Source: Planctomycetota bacterium (lineage in GTDB: Bacteria > Planctomycetota > UBA1135 > GCA-002686595). Taken from it: DNA of 63,745 bases. Shown here piece by piece: positions 63,385-63,745 of this stretch. The DNA is taken from contig PBIX01000075.1 of NCBI GenBank assembly GCA_002720975.1, positions 1-63,745 on the forward strand. Reading direction: 5' to 3'. The position numbers were made by a program, and so were the translations under genes. The first letter of the stretch is position 1, and each line of letters begins with the position of its first letter. The notes under the pieces are model-generated. The model saw only the letters and a program-made list of their open reading frames with translations. It ran no database searches and was not told the DNA's origin.

Positions 63385-63745
63385 TCACAGACGCCGGATG
63401 CGGATGGCCCGGTACCAGACCGGGTTGCCGTGATCCTGAAGCGCGATGTGCCCGGCCTTTTCCAGCCCGAAGCCCGGCCACTGGGCAAACTTGGAAGCCT
63501 TCACCCGAGCGCTCCAATCCTCGCTCCAGAGCTCATAGCTGCACTGCTGCACACCGTTCAGCCAGTACTCGACGTGCGGTCCCTGGACCAGGATCCGAGC
63601 CGCGTTCCACTGCCCGACGGGCTTGGAATTGTCCGCCTCAGGAGCGTGCAGGGCGTAGTCGGCTCCCGCGGAGTGCAGCAGATCACCACCGGCGACGGCG
63701 TTGTCCAGGACCTGCATTTCCGGCCCCGTGAAGTACGTGGGGCCG
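63385..63745 (-). CDS. DUF1080 (3-keto-disaccharide hydrolase-like) protein, C-terminal part
   Basis: The minus-strand frame is open from the window edge to a stop at 63385, giving about 120 residues. It includes the hallmark TGPEMQVLDN and continues through WNAARILVQGPHVEYWLNG to FGLEKAGHIALQDHG and the terminal VWYRAIRIRRL. This is the second half of a DUF1080 concanavalin-like domain, a family expanded in Planctomycetota and linked to 3-keto-glycoside hydrolysis. The gene starts beyond the window. The in-frame ATG at 63717 is internal to the domain. Confidence 0.88.
   Translation of the reverse strand, partial: GPTYFTGPEMQVLDNAVAGGDLLHSAGADYALHAPEADNSKPVGQWNAARILVQGPHVEYWLNGVQQCSYELWSEDWSARVKASKFAQWPGFGLEKAGHIALQDHGNPVWYRAIRIRRL

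Overview
The window is one contiguous, G+C-rich, densely coding bacterial segment. It holds about 45 protein genes on both strands. I see no rRNA, tRNA, CRISPR array, transposase or phage gene. The gene set points to a member of the Planctomycetota. The evidence is a Ser/Thr kinase with a transmembrane helix and a C-terminal TPR region, a DUF1080 protein, a DUF1570-type gluzincin, two sulfatase-like lipoproteins, squalene-cyclase-type repeat and carboxypeptidase-regulatory-repeat proteins, an FG-GAP/UnbV lipoprotein, and a NatB permease fused to a CPBP protease. That assignment is inference from protein families; no ribosomal gene is present to confirm it. GTG starts and 4-base ATGA/GTGA overlaps are common, and recognisable Shine-Dalgarno sequences are rare.

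Layout. 1-6599 (+): the tail of an unknown gene, a sulfatase-like lipoprotein, a secreted squalene-cyclase-repeat protein, a fumarylacetoacetate-hydrolase-family enzyme and a membrane M48 peptidase. 15924-6603 (-): signal peptidase I, an SDR reductase, then trpE-trpG-trpD-trpC-trpF-trpB-trpA, a chorismate-mutase-like gene and DAHP synthase. Every junction from trpE to DAHP synthase overlaps by 4 bases, except trpG/trpD, which has a 2-base gap. This run contains the chorismate-to-tryptophan enzymes plus the entry step of the shikimate pathway. 16141-20317 (+): a three-gene NatA/NatB-type ABC exporter whose last gene is a permease-protease fusion. 22437-20314 (-): a drug/metabolite-type permease fused to a sialidase-like propeller. 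Around 22.5-24.6 kb: a 38-residue basic protein (-), an ApaH-type phosphatase and a DUF4003-like protein (+). 27988-24561 (-): a DprE2-like reductase, a DprE1-like FAD oxidase and an RlmL-type rRNA methyltransferase. 28306-30318 (+): a PcrA/UvrD helicase whose leader contains an intrinsic-terminator-like hairpin.

39677-30542 (-): an M28 peptidase, a PMT-type membrane glycosyltransferase with TPRs and a sulfatase-like lipoprotein in a tight cluster, followed by a large carboxypeptidase-regulatory-repeat protein. 39901-44667 (+): a TPR/FG-GAP/UnbV lipoprotein, a helix-hairpin-helix DUF4332-like protein and an endonuclease/exonuclease/phosphatase-type lipoprotein. 45099-44674 (-): a hotdog thioesterase. 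45234-47551 (+): a dihydrodiol-dehydrogenase-like oxidoreductase and a DAO-type flavoenzyme. 52389-47548 (-): thiC under a TPP riboswitch, then an MFS-acyltransferase-ligase fusion. 54150-52636 (-): a secreted M43-type metalloprotease. 54442-55662 (+): L-2-hydroxyglutarate oxidase. 56363-55672 (-): a glycine-zipper mini-protein and a SnoaL-type lipoprotein. 60180-56446 (-): a multidomain DUF1570 protein. 60413-63262 (+): the Ser/Thr kinase. 63745-63385 (-): the C-terminal part of a DUF1080 protein, cut by the window edge.

I found no single complete novel system. The items most worth a second look are the permease-propeller fusion, the MFS-PlsC-ligase fusion that ends before the adenylation lid, the chorismate-mutase-like gene inside the trp operon, the DprE1/DprE2-like pair outside Actinobacteria, the hairpin in the helicase leader, and three convergent gene pairs that share a CTAG stop.
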